Part shown: positions 7,086 through 15,345 of the stretch, piece after piece | Numbering within the stretch: the stretch's first letter is position 1 | Layout of the letters: each line of letters opens with the position of its first letter | From: Borrelia sp. P9F1 | GTDB lineage: Bacteria > Spirochaetota > Spirochaetia > Borreliales > Borreliaceae | DNA length: 59,232 bases | Direction: 5' to 3' | Assembly (NCBI RefSeq): GCF_030436115.1 | Contig: NZ_CP129407.1 | Span: 801,035 to 860,266 of the forward strand | Notes under the pieces: model-generated | What the model saw: the letters and a program-made list of their open reading frames with translations, nothing else | Database searches by the model: none | Told to the model about the DNA's origin: nothing | Position numbers and translations under genes: made by a program

Positions 7086-8588
7086 TTAGTAGTTAGTTCT
7101 TCTTTTTTGGGTGAATCTGATAATTCCAAATATTATTACTGCTCCCGGCAATAGTAATAAATTTACGATTATTAGCAAAAATTTTGCATTTATCATTTCT
7201 TGTGAAGAACTTACAAATTTTAGTTTAGAGCGTACTTCTCTTGATTTAATGCTAAAAAATGCTTCCTTTTGCATTAAATAATCTGAAATTCGTCCAGCAA
7301 GTTCAAAGTTTGAAGGTGAACCATTATACATATAATCACTAAACACCATACTTGAGCCTAGAAAAATTATCTTTGAATTTTCGGATTTTTTGTCATTAAA
7401 AAAACTTTTAATTTGTCCTTCAATATAATATCCAAGAATCTTTTGTGTATCTTCTTTGTCAAAAGTTTTTGGAACATCAAATGAATGCATCGCTATGCTT
7501 GAAATATTTTCATCTTTAACTTGCCAAGATTCTTTGGAGCTTGCAAATAGAGGTAAGTACTTTATGTCGCTCTCTTTGTTTTCTAAAAGTTCTAGTGAAT
7601 TACTCCAAGGAATTAAAGCATCATAGAAATTTTTAAATAAAGGATTTTTGGGATCGATAATGCTACTTTTATCGATTAATATCCACGGATGATAAATTTG
7701 AAAATATCCCCCCAAGAAAAGATTTGGAGCTCTTTTGTCAAGTATAATATTTTCATTGTATTTAACCCCATAATTTTCAATCAGATTGAAAAGTGGAGAT
7801 TTAAGGGGAGCCGTTGCGTACGGATTTTGAGGATTATAATCAATTTTACTTGTAGCAAATAATACTTTTCCGTTATTTACAATAAATTCGTCAATTTTTT
7901 TCATCAATTCATTGTTTATTTCCTTAGCACCAATTACAAATAAGCCGTTAATATCCTTTAGTTGCTCCTTATTAAGATCTATTTCTTGAATATCGGTTTT
8001 GAAAGCTTTCTTCATTATCTCTGTGAAGCTTTTATGTGTTTCTTTTAATGTTGTATCCCCAAAAACAAGCCCTAGAACTTTTTTTGTGTTGTTGATTAAT
8101 TTGTCTAGACTACTTGCAAGTTCATACTCTAGATTTCCAATCTCAGTAACAATAGGTAGTACCTCTCGTTTTCCTTCGTAAATTACTTCGATTCCTGAAT
8201 ATATTTTAAGTATAGAGAGTTGATTGATATCTCTGAGGTCAATTTGTTGGGATGGAATTCCGATTTGTTCCAAAGGAGAAGATACCTTATCAGCGTCGAT
8301 TTCCCTGTAAATTACTTGTCCGTTTGAGGCATCAGAAAAACTCGTCAGGAAATTTTTTATTTGATCTGGAAATGCAAAATAATTACCAAGACTTGAGGAA
8401 TTATAGTAAGTAATGTATATTTTTTCGTTTGCATTGGAAAACAAATCTTTTGTAACCGAAGAAATTGTGAAAGCTTTATTTTTGGTAAGGTCTATCTTGA
8501 AAACGAAAATAGATATGTTGCAAAGAACTAAAAATATTATTCCAAGGTTTAAAATTAGATTTATAATTTCATTATTTTTATTTTTCAT
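7086..8588 (-). CDS. GldG-like ABC-associated protein
   Basis: 500 aa with a membrane helix at each end (about residues 10-30 and 470-490) and a large extracytoplasmic domain. The order of features (helix, ITYYNSSSLGNYFA, then FVIGAKEINNELMKKIDEF, then a C-terminal helix) fits the GldG/ABC_transp_aux family, which works with an ABC-2 permease and ATPase in gliding bacteria and, with unknown role, in spirochaetes. It lies 6 nt after the permease gene and is co-transcribed. The substrate is not known. Confidence 0.75.
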   Translation of the reverse strand: MKNKNNEIINLILNLGIIFLVLCNISIFVFKIDLTKNKAFTISSVTKDLFSNANEKIYITYYNSSSLGNYFAFPDQIKNFLTSFSDASNGQVIYREIDADKVSSPLEQIGIPSQQIDLRDINQLSILKIYSGIEVIYEGKREVLPIVTEIGNLEYELASSLDKLINNTKKVLGLVFGDTTLKETHKSFTEIMKKAFKTDIQEIDLNKEQLKDINGLFVIGAKEINNELMKKIDEFIVNNGKVLFATSKIDYNPQNPYATAPLKSPLFNLIENYGVKYNENIILDKRAPNLFLGGYFQIYHPWILIDKSSIIDPKNPLFKNFYDALIPWSNSLELLENKESDIKYLPLFASSKESWQVKDENISSIAMHSFDVPKTFDKEDTQKILGYYIEGQIKSFFNDKKSENSKIIFLGSSMVFSDYMYNGSPSNFELAGRISDYLMQKEAFFSIKSREVRSKLKFVSSSQEMINAKFLLIIVNLLLLPGAVIIFGIIRFTQKRRTNY

Positions 8589-8594
8589 AAGTAA

Positions 8595-9329
8595 TTATCT
8601 CCATTTTTTCAATCTTATGCTATATGAAGTTAATATGAGGAATGTAACTGAAAATGTAATGAAATAAATAAGATCTGATAGGTTTAGTATTCCCATATTA
8701 AAGTAACTAAAGTGGTTAGCAATTGAGATAAAGTTAAGCATTTCTCCAAATATATTTTCTTTGCCAAATATCATTACTAGCTTTCCTGAAAATATTATCA
8801 ACACTAGAATGAACACGGTTAGTACATACGATACTATTTGACTTTTAGTAATGGAGGATATGAATACTCCCATACTAAGAACGGAATAAGAATAGAGGAT
8901 TATTCCTAAATATTGCAGAAATACTATGCCAAGGTCAAACTCCCCCATAAAAACGGTCATTACCGTTAGGGGTAGTGTTAAAGCGAAAAGTATTAATGTA
9001 AATATTTTAAGTGTAATGAATTTTCCAATTACTATTTCTTGTGGACTTATCGGGAGTGCATAAAGTAGTTCAATGCTTCCTGTTTTGTGTTCTTCTGAAA
9101 AAACTCCCATGCTAAGTGCTGGCAAGACTAACATTAAGATAATGGGCATTGACGAAAAGTAAGATACTAACGAGGCATTATCCTTGATGAAAAATCCTGA
9201 GAAAAATATAAAAGAAAAGTTTATAAATATTAAGAAAAATAGAATTACAACATATGCGGTTGGTGTTCCGAATAAAACTTTCAATTCTTTTTTTGATAAA
9301 GCCAAGGATTGCCTTAAGTTCATTTTCAT
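8595..9329 (-). CDS. ABC-2 type permease, GldF-like
   Basis: 244 aa with six membrane helices. An ABC-2 permease signature is visible in the loop SEEHKTGSIELLYALPISP (about residues 78-96), characteristic of GldF/NosY-type permeases. The ATG shares its A with the TAA stop of the ATPase gene (TAATG), and AAAGGAG lies 8 nt upstream, so translation is coupled. Forms the membrane channel with the ATPase at 9329-10252 and the GldG-like protein downstream. Confidence 0.85.
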   Translation of the reverse strand: MKMNLRQSLALSKKELKVLFGTPTAYVVILFFLIFINFSFIFFSGFFIKDNASLVSYFSSMPIILMLVLPALSMGVFSEEHKTGSIELLYALPISPQEIVIGKFITLKIFTLILFALTLPLTVMTVFMGEFDLGIVFLQYLGIILYSYSVLSMGVFISSITKSQIVSYVLTVFILVLIIFSGKLVMIFGKENIFGEMLNFISIANHFSYFNMGILNLSDLIYFITFSVTFLILTSYSIRLKKWR

Positions 9330-10252
9330 TATGCTATCTCCTTTGTAAGTTTGCTAAAGATTTTTTCCAAGCTTTCATGTTTTGGAATCATTGCCTTTAA
9401 TAAGACGCCCTTACTTACTATATAATTAAACAGCTCTCTTTCCGTTTTATCAGGAGCAAGTTTCAATGAAATATTGATTTCGTTTTCATATTCTTCTGCT
9501 TTTATTAATGTGAATATATCGTTATTGGTAAAATGTTCTTTAGTTAGTTCAGAATCTTTATAGACAACTAGCTCTAGCTCAGTTTCTTTGAGTCTGTTTT
9601 TAACTATGTTTTCTTTAGTGTCATCAGCAATAATTTCTCCTTTATTAATAATGATTATTCTCTTACAGATAGACTCCACTTCACTTAAAATATGAGAGGA
9701 AAAGAGTATTGTACTAGTCTTTTCCAGTTCTTTCAAAAAATCTTTAAATTCTATAATTTGATTTGGGTCAAGTCCATTTGTAGGCTCATCAAGTATTACA
9801 AGCTTGGGATTATTTAATAAAGCCCCAGCTATTCCTACTCTTTGCTTAAATCCTTTTGATAGATTAGATATTAATTTATTTTTAACACTGTTGAGTTTAA
9901 AAACGCTCATGGCTTTCTCTATTTCCTTTTTAGGAGATTGAATACATTTGATTTCTGAGATGAAGTTTAAATATTCGTTAACAGATAGTTCGGGATAAAG
10001 AGCTAGTTTTTCAGGCACGTATCCTATGTTTTGAAGTATTTCTGTTGGATTCTCTGTGATATCTCTTTCAAAGATTTCTACATATCCCTTGCTGGGGTAG
10101 TGAAACGATGTTAAAATTTTGATCAATGTCGATTTACCTGCCCCATTTGGTCCAAGTATGCCAAGCACCTCTCCTTCGTTAACCTTAAAGCTAACATTAA
10201 AGAGGGCTGTAAATGAACCGTATATTTTAGTGACATTTTTTACGTTTATCAT
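9329..10252 (-). CDS. ABC transporter ATPase, GldA/NatA-like
   Basis: 307 aa. Walker A GPNGAGKST (about residues 35-43), signature LSKGFKQRVGIAG (about 132-144), Walker B LVILDEPTNGLDP (about 151-163) and the switch His in SSHILSE are all intact, so it should be catalytically active. The C-terminal ~90 residues form the accessory domain common in ABC-2 exporter ATPases. It follows rnz by 17 nt and leads the permease-GldG-DUF4340 genes. Confidence 0.9.
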   Translation of the reverse strand: MINVKNVTKIYGSFTALFNVSFKVNEGEVLGILGPNGAGKSTLIKILTSFHYPSKGYVEIFERDITENPTEILQNIGYVPEKLALYPELSVNEYLNFISEIKCIQSPKKEIEKAMSVFKLNSVKNKLISNLSKGFKQRVGIAGALLNNPKLVILDEPTNGLDPNQIIEFKDFLKELEKTSTILFSSHILSEVESICKRIIIINKGEIIADDTKENIVKNRLKETELELVVYKDSELTKEHFTNNDIFTLIKAEEYENEINISLKLAPDKTERELFNYIVSKGVLLKAMIPKHESLEKIFSKLTKEIA

Positions 10253-10269
10253 ATACTTCTCCTTAGATA

Positions 10270-11232
10270 CTAATATTTTATAATAAACTTATTTTTATTT
10301 GCTTCAAGTCTCATTCCATCTTTTGTTAAAAATATTTCTCCGTTCGGGTATTCTTGTCTCGCTTCGTTTAGTAATTCACATAAGTCTTTGTTTAGTGTGT
10401 ATCTTTCACTAAAATGAATGAGACCTGTTTGACTAACTCCTGCTCTTCTTGCAATTGCTGCCGCTGATTGTGCAGTTAAGTGCAATTTCTTTTCGGCTTC
10501 TTTTTTTAATTCATCTTTAAATGTACTCTCAATTATAACCAGATTAAAGTTTTTAATATGCGAGATTAAATCTTCAAAATAGCCTGTGTCTGTAATGTAT
10601 GCGAACTTTAAACCTTTCTGGGGTTCTCCTAAAACATCAGAGGGAAGTATTTTCTTCCCATCAAGTACAATCTCATGTCCATCCTGTAATTTTTTTCTAA
10701 TGTGTTCCTTGGGTATATTAAGGGTCTCTGCCTTTTGGTTGTCAAATTTTCCAGGCCTATCTTTCTCTATAAACAGATATCCGACACAATCTACAGAATG
10801 TCTTAATTTTCTGTATTCAATTATCTTTCTTTTATCTTCATACAGAACCTCTTCTGTTTTATTGATTATAATTTCTTGATACAAGATCTCATAATTTTTA
10901 TGTACTTTTAAAAGTTCAATATTTGTTTCTAAATACCTTTTAATTCCAACGGGTCCAATAATAGTTAGAGGTTCTTTTCTTGTTTCTCCACTTTGTGCCA
11001 TAAGCATTACCATTCCAAGTAATCCTGTGATGTGGTCAGCATGCAAGTGTGTGATGCAGATGACTTTAATTTTTTGCCATGATATCTTTTGTTTTCTGAG
11101 AGACATTTGTGTAGCTTCCCCACAATCAAAGAGAAAATTATCCCCATAGTATTCTACTAGTACAGAAGTTAAATATCTGTTATGTAGTGGTCTTGTTCCC
11201 CCAGTGCCGAGAATGTTAATATTGAAACTCAA
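10270..11232 (-). CDS. rnz: Ribonuclease Z
   Basis: Metallo-beta-lactamase-fold tRNA 3'-processing endonuclease, 320 aa. The zinc site [10 protein letters not shown] is at about residues 62-71, with later ligands in [16 protein letters not shown] and LIHFSERYT. None of the four tRNA genes in this window encodes CCA, which fits a need for RNase Z maturation. The start is TTG at 11232 with GGGAG 7 nt upstream. It heads the operon with the Gld-like ABC genes; the functional link is unclear. Confidence 0.92.
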   Translation of the reverse strand: MSFNINILGTGGTRPLHNRYLTSVLVEYYGDNFLFDCGEATQMSLRKQKISWQKIKVICITHLHADHITGLLGMVMLMAQSGETRKEPLTIIGPVGIKRYLETNIELLKVHKNYEILYQEIIINKTEEVLYEDKRKIIEYRKLRHSVDCVGYLFIEKDRPGKFDNQKAETLNIPKEHIRKKLQDGHEIVLDGKKILPSDVLGEPQKGLKFAYITDTGYFEDLISHIKNFNLVIIESTFKDELKKEAEKKLHLTAQSAAAIARRAGVSQTGLIHFSERYTLNKDLCELLNEARQEYPNGEIFLTKDGMRLEANKNKFIIKY

Positions 11233-11452
11233 AAATATTCTCCCAGTTCTTTTTTCTTTTTTGCTGTCTTTAAGGCAAAAGGACCAGCCTGCAATTTTAC
11301 CTTAAAAATGAACGGGCGATTTGCACAAGTGGCATGGCCTTTTTTACCATTTTGGATTCTAATAGCAGATACTCCTTGTTATCTTAGCGAAAATATCTAT
11401 CCCATAAAACACAGACAAGCACTGCTCCGGTGTTGAAAATTTAGTTTATTTT
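11233..11452. other. 220-bp intergenic region, possible structured RNA or leader
   Basis: It lies between the DAO stop and the rnz start, both minus strand. It is less AT-rich than other spacers here. TGC-TGTCT near 11263-11271 can pair with AGACAAGCA near 11413-11421, closing a ~160-nt domain, and AGATA/TATCT around 11371-11386 forms an inner hairpin. No clear promoter, terminator or known RNA family was recognised. It may hold the rnz leader or an unassigned small RNA. Confidence 0.3.
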
Positions 11453-12565
11453 TCACTTAAGCATTATATTATTTTTTTCTAAATTTAGATATATTGCAAA
11501 AAAATTGTTTGTTTCTTTATAAAAATTTGCATATCTGTAAATATCATAATGAGAAGGAAGGTTAGATTTTTTTTCAATGTAATCTATAATACTTTGAGAT
11601 AGATAAGGTGCCATTGATATACCTCTTGTTCCTAGTCCGTTTAGTATGAATATGTTTCTGTATTTTGGGTGCTCGCCAAGGAAAGGTTCTCTGTCAAGGG
11701 TAGAGGGTCTTACATGTGCTTTATGTTGTATGATGCTGTAGCTTAAGTTTGTAATTTTTTTAAGTTTAGCTATAAGTTCTTCTTTTGCCCACTCGTTTGT
11801 GCTTGTGTCTAAATTTTTCCATTCATAAGTACCGCCAAGGTAGAATTTATTGTTTTTTAAAGGTATTAATGATATGTGTCTGTTGTAAGTTTCTCTAAGA
11901 TTTAATCCTTTAATTTCCAATATTAGCATCTCTCCTTTTGCTGGTCTGAATGGGAGATATGAAAAAAGATTTGTAGTTATTTCTTTATACCCTCTTGTAA
12001 AGATTAATTTTTTGAATTTAAATGCTTTGATTTTAAAAGATTGTTCACTTATTTGAATTGTATTTTCATTGATTTCTGCTTTGATGTATGCATTGTTTTT
12101 GATAAAATACTCCCTAATGGTTTCTATGTATGAAGTTGTATTGACTACGGCTCCCTTAGTTAGCATCCCTCCATCATTATCAGAAGAAAAATCGTAAATT
12201 TTTCCTCCTTTTATTGATAGTATGAAATTTTGTATATTCTTATCTTTTTTCATCTTAAGAAGAATTTCTTCTTTCTGTGTTTTTGTAGTAAATGGTCTGA
12301 AAATGGGTTTTTCTTCTAAAAAAGAACAGTTAACGTTTTTTTCAATATCCTTGTAATATTGAATTGAGAATTCGAAAATTTCAGGCTCTTTCCAAGCAGT
12401 ATTCATTTTTCTTCCCATAATAGGGTTAATAAGTCCTCCCGCTACAGTTGTTGCCTTTTCGTTTTCGTTATCAAATAAAATTACACTTTTTTTCCTTTTA
12501 ATTAGTTCGTAAGTTAAAGTACTACCAGCAATACCCCCACCAATGACTGCAAATTCAAATTCCAT
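11453..12565 (-). CDS. FAD-dependent oxidoreductase, D-amino-acid oxidase (DAO) family
   Basis: 370 aa. The N-terminal dinucleotide-binding fold is clear: FAVIGGGIAGSTLTYELIKR with an acidic end of the second strand (ILFDNEN). Family features include GGLINPIMGRK near residue 43-53, RPAKGEMLIL in the middle and the C-terminal FAD contact ILNGLGTRGISMAPYLS. The exact substrate is not evident; such proteins oxidise amines or amino acids. I start at ATG 12565 because the GxGxxG strand begins there; the frame could extend 10 codons. It overlaps the end of the upstream small gene by 11 nt. Confidence 0.85.
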   Translation of the reverse strand: MEFEFAVIGGGIAGSTLTYELIKRKKSVILFDNENEKATTVAGGLINPIMGRKMNTAWKEPEIFEFSIQYYKDIEKNVNCSFLEEKPIFRPFTTKTQKEEILLKMKKDKNIQNFILSIKGGKIYDFSSDNDGGMLTKGAVVNTTSYIETIREYFIKNNAYIKAEINENTIQISEQSFKIKAFKFKKLIFTRGYKEITTNLFSYLPFRPAKGEMLILEIKGLNLRETYNRHISLIPLKNNKFYLGGTYEWKNLDTSTNEWAKEELIAKLKKITNLSYSIIQHKAHVRPSTLDREPFLGEHPKYRNIFILNGLGTRGISMAPYLSQSIIDYIEKKSNLPSHYDIYRYANFYKETNNFFAIYLNLEKNNIMLK

Positions 12566-12929
12566 TAATAATACTACCGGTAATGAAGGTGACATTGATT
12601 ATTCTTAGTAATACTTTTGCAACCCCAGAGGGTGCCTTTTTAGATGAATAATACACGAAATGGTTTTCGTCATAATACGAGTAATACACAATGTTTGAGG
12701 TTAGGTCAATTTTGATGTTTGGGGTTTTAAGATTTTGTTTTAAGAATTTTGTTTCAAATTTCATTGTTACTAGGCTGTTTATTTTTAAATTTTTATAAAA
12801 TTTTCTATCGTTGAAATTTTTTAGAGTGCCTTCTTTAAAGGTTGATGTTTTATTTATTAGAGCATCAATCTCATTATTTATGTTTAACTCTGTATGGTCT
12901 TTTTGAATAATTTTTGACTTTTTAGACAT
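12555..12929 (-). CDS. Small hypothetical protein
   Basis: 124 aa, basic at the N-terminus (MSKKSKIIQKD), with beta-like sequence in the centre (KIDLTSNIVYYSYYDENHF) and a hydrophobic C-terminus. Family not recognised. AAAGGG lies ~8 nt upstream of the ATG. It overlaps the DAO gene by 11 nt, so the two are likely co-translated, and it is divergent from clpP with 61 bp between. Confidence 0.6.
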   Translation of the reverse strand: MSKKSKIIQKDHTELNINNEIDALINKTSTFKEGTLKNFNDRKFYKNLKINSLVTMKFETKFLKQNLKTPNIKIDLTSNIVYYSYYDENHFVYYSSKKAPSGVAKVLLRIINVTFITGSIINGI

Positions 12930-12990
12930 TTTAAAACCCTTTGTTTTAAATTATAATATGTATCATTACATTTATTAGAAGGGTAGGAGT

Positions 12991-13581
12991 ATGGAATGTA
13001 AAGATCTTAAGGCTCAAACGGAATTGCATCGGGCATTGGAGTTTTCATTAAAGAGTAGAGCAATAGTCATCACAGGAGAGATTAATAAGGATACTTCGAA
13101 GTTATTTCAGGAGAAGATATTGTTTTTAGAAGCATCAGACTACGCGAAGCCTATATTTGTCTATATTGACTCAGAGGGTGGTGATATTGACGCTGGGTTT
13201 GCTATTTTTAATATGATACGGTTTGTGAAACCTAAAGTTTTTACAATTGGAGTTGGGCTTGTGGCTAGTGCTGGTGCTTTGATATTCTTAGCTTCAGACT
13301 CAAAGAGTAGATTTTCTTTGCCACGTGCAAGATATCTGTTGCATCAGCCTTTAAGTGGTTTTAAAGGCGTCGCTACGGATATTGAGATTTATGCAAACGA
13401 ACTTAATAAAATTAAGAGGGAGCTTAATGATATTATTGCAAAAGAAACAGGACAGAAGCTTTCTAGGGTAGAAAAGGATACTGATAGAGATTTTTGGTTA
13501 ACTAGTGAAGATGCAATGAAATATGGTCTTGTCTTTAAGATTGTTGAAACTAGACTTGAACTTGAGAAATCTATTACTTAG
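12991..13581 (+). CDS. clpP: ClpP-family serine protease subunit (ClpP2-like)
   Basis: Proteolytic core of an ATP-dependent Clp protease, 196 aa. The nucleophile is the Ser in GLVASAGALIF (about residue 92), the His is in RYLLHQPL, and the Asp lies in the DRDFWLTSEDA segment. The nucleophile context (VASAG rather than QAASM) is typical of divergent ClpP paralogues. Borrelia are known to carry two clpP genes; this one has no clpX neighbour and fits the second copy. GGTAGGAG precedes the ATG, and TATAAT is present at 12952-12957. Confidence 0.9.
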   Translation: MECKDLKAQTELHRALEFSLKSRAIVITGEINKDTSKLFQEKILFLEASDYAKPIFVYIDSEGGDIDAGFAIFNMIRFVKPKVFTIGVGLVASAGALIFLASDSKSRFSLPRARYLLHQPLSGFKGVATDIEIYANELNKIKRELNDIIAKETGQKLSRVEKDTDRDFWLTSEDAMKYGLVFKIVETRLELEKSIT

Positions 13582-14287
13582 TTTTCTGATTTTGTCTTGT
13601 AATTCATCGCAAACAGAATTTAGTATTTTGGAGTTTAGTGTTGCTAGTTTTGATCGAAATCTTGATTCTCTGAATTTGTTACTAGACACCGCCTACAATG
13701 TTTCTTTGTCGGATTTTGATTTAGTTATTGTTAAAAATTTAAATAGTCACAAGGAGTTGGATTTAATTAATAATAGAGTTTCGTTTGGAAACTTTAAAAT
13801 GTCTCATTTTATTAGACAGAGTAATCGGTATTCCATTAGTGTTCTTGCTAAGGAATCGGTTAAGGTTAAAATTTTAGGTTTTGTTGAAGGGTCTTATGCG
13901 CAGAAACTAGGCGTTGTTGTTGATTTTATATTTAAAAATAATAGATATGGAATAGTTGTTTTTAATCTTAATGATGAGATAATAAACGATTTAGATATTT
14001 CTGGTTTTAATGGGCAAATAGCATACTTGAATTCTCAATATGAAAATTTGATTTTTATCCTAGATAGGGTGGAGCTTATTATGTTAGATACAATAGTTAG
14101 AAAAGGGTTTTTTAGTTTGGTTCAAGATTCAAAGGACCCTATGCCTATAATTAACAACGTTAATTATAGGATTTATTCTAATTTTACAGCTTATGTGTCT
14201 CTTCATTCTTTATTATATGTTCTTTTAAGCTTTTTAAATGATGAATCTTATTTAGACGGTTTTCCGAAAGGCATTGTTATTAAATAA
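13556..14287 (+). CDS. Putative lipoprotein, possible degenerate EEP fold
   Basis: About 243 aa. A short basic N-terminus is followed by LLLSFLILSC, a lipobox with Cys, so it is probably a lipoprotein. The start is uncertain: TTG codons at 13541, 13544, 13556 and 13562 and ATG at 13523 all lie inside the end of clpP, so overlap is certain. Segments such as FDLVIVKNL, RYSISVLAKES and YGIVVFNLND resemble strands of endonuclease/exonuclease/phosphatase proteins, but the catalytic residues are not evident, so that link is a weak inference. It follows clpP and precedes tRNA-Leu. Confidence 0.6.
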   Translation: MNLRNLLLSFLILSCNSSQTEFSILEFSVASFDRNLDSLNLLLDTAYNVSLSDFDLVIVKNLNSHKELDLINNRVSFGNFKMSHFIRQSNRYSISVLAKESVKVKILGFVEGSYAQKLGVVVDFIFKNNRYGIVVFNLNDEIINDLDISGFNGQIAYLNSQYENLIFILDRVELIMLDTIVRKGFFSLVQDSKDPMPIINNVNYRIYSNFTAYVSLHSLLYVLLSFLNDESYLDGFPKGIVIK

Positions 14288-14305
14288 ACTTTAAAATTCT
14301 TGTGA

Positions 14306-14334
14306 TTGACATGATAATTTGATTATTATATGAT
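14306..14334 (+). promoter_or_regulatory. Sigma-70 promoter of tRNA-Leu
   Basis: Perfect -35 TTGACA (14306-14311), 17-nt spacer, -10 TATGAT (14329-14334), ending 10 nt before the tRNA 5' end. Confidence 0.8.
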
Positions 14335-14344
14335 TACTAGCGTT

Positions 14345-14428
14345 GCCGAAGTGGTGGAAGTGGTAGACACACAGGACTTAAAATCCTGAGGGGGAAGCCC
14401 CGTACCGGTTCAAGTCCGGTCTTCGGTA
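14345..14428 (+). tRNA. tRNA-Leu (UAA)
   Basis: 84-nt class II tRNA with a long variable arm. Acceptor GCCGAAG pairs with CTTCGGT, discriminator A, anticodon stem CAGGA/TCCTG with loop CTTAAAA (anticodon TAA), T-arm GGTTCAAGTCC. CCA is not encoded. Its last 19 bases are antisense to the 3' end of the DUF368 gene. Confidence 0.97.
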
Positions 14429-15333
14429 TAGATCACTTTGCCAGAAGTGCCTTCGCCTTTTATGTGTTCAGACATTTTGTTTATGTGAAGTCCTGCGATG
14501 AGCAGAATGGTGGGGATTATAAAGAATGAGAGGGAGGGGTTTAAGTTGAGCTTCGTAATGCTGAGTAGCATTTGTAGAACTGAACCTGATATTAAACCTG
14601 TTGACAGATAGAGGAATTTAATCAGATGCCTGTCTATTGCTTTTTTAACGAGTAGGGTTGTAATCCCTGCTCCTATTGCTGCGAATATACCGAATATTGT
14701 GCACAGCGTTGTATTAAAATCAGAGACAATAATTACGATTTCTTTATAGACCCCAAGATTTAACAGTAATAGCGAGCCTGAAATTCCCGGTAGGATTACA
14801 GCAGACCCGCTTATCATACCTGAGCTAGCAATCAGTAGGTAGTACTCTATCGATTTTTTGTCTTGATACTTGGATGTATCAAATGATAAATTATAGCTTT
14901 CCATGATCAGAAGAAACAACACAGAAAAAAAACCGCATAAGAATAGGAAGTATTTCGCAGTTTTGCCTTGATTATTGGATTCTCTCATTTTAATTTCTTT
15001 TTTTATGCTAAATACGCTTCCTGTAATTAATCCGATGAAAAACATCGTTAAACATGCCTCCCCAGTCTCTCCATCTAAGAGATAAATTTTCAATACTTTC
15101 GAAAGTACCACTATTGAGGTCAGCATACCAAAAGAAAGCACTACAAGAAAGGTTATATTCTCTTTCCCCTTTGTCCTAATGAGGTCTGAGCACGAATATA
15201 TTATTCTATAATAAATTCCTAGAGTGAGTGCCAATGTTCCACCCGAGATTCCAGGTATTAAGTTGGCAATACCGATCAATAAACCCTTTATGTAAATGCT
15301 TAGCAACGCCCGTATATCTGATTTATTTAGCAT
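14410..15333 (-). CDS. DUF368 family membrane protein
   Basis: Polytopic inner-membrane protein, 307 aa, about eight to nine hydrophobic segments. Two family repeats are visible: GIANLIPGISGGTLALTLG near the N-terminus and GSAVILPGISGSLLLLNLG in the middle. DUF368 proteins have been proposed as polyprenyl-phosphate transporters (PopT-type) that recycle lipid carrier; the role in this organism is inferred from family. The final six codons and stop lie within the tRNA-Leu gene on the opposite strand. It starts 12 nt after the MazG-like gene. Confidence 0.85.
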   Translation of the reverse strand: MLNKSDIRALLSIYIKGLLIGIANLIPGISGGTLALTLGIYYRIIYSCSDLIRTKGKENITFLVVLSFGMLTSIVVLSKVLKIYLLDGETGEACLTMFFIGLITGSVFSIKKEIKMRESNNQGKTAKYFLFLCGFFSVLFLLIMESYNLSFDTSKYQDKKSIEYYLLIASSGMISGSAVILPGISGSLLLLNLGVYKEIVIIVSDFNTTLCTIFGIFAAIGAGITTLLVKKAIDRHLIKFLYLSTGLISGSVLQMLLSITKLNLNPSLSFFIIPTILLIAGLHINKMSEHIKGEGTSGKVIYTEDRT

Positions 15334-15345
15334 TAAGTTATCTGC

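Noticed and set aside
10586..10879. 97-codon ORF on the plus strand inside rnz
   Set aside because: It is an antisense shadow of a well-supported gene, with no ribosome-binding site.
11308..11436. 42-codon ORF on the plus strand in the rnz-DAO spacer
   Set aside because: There is no Shine-Dalgarno sequence or promoter, and it is antisense to what is probably an RNA leader. It is likely chance.
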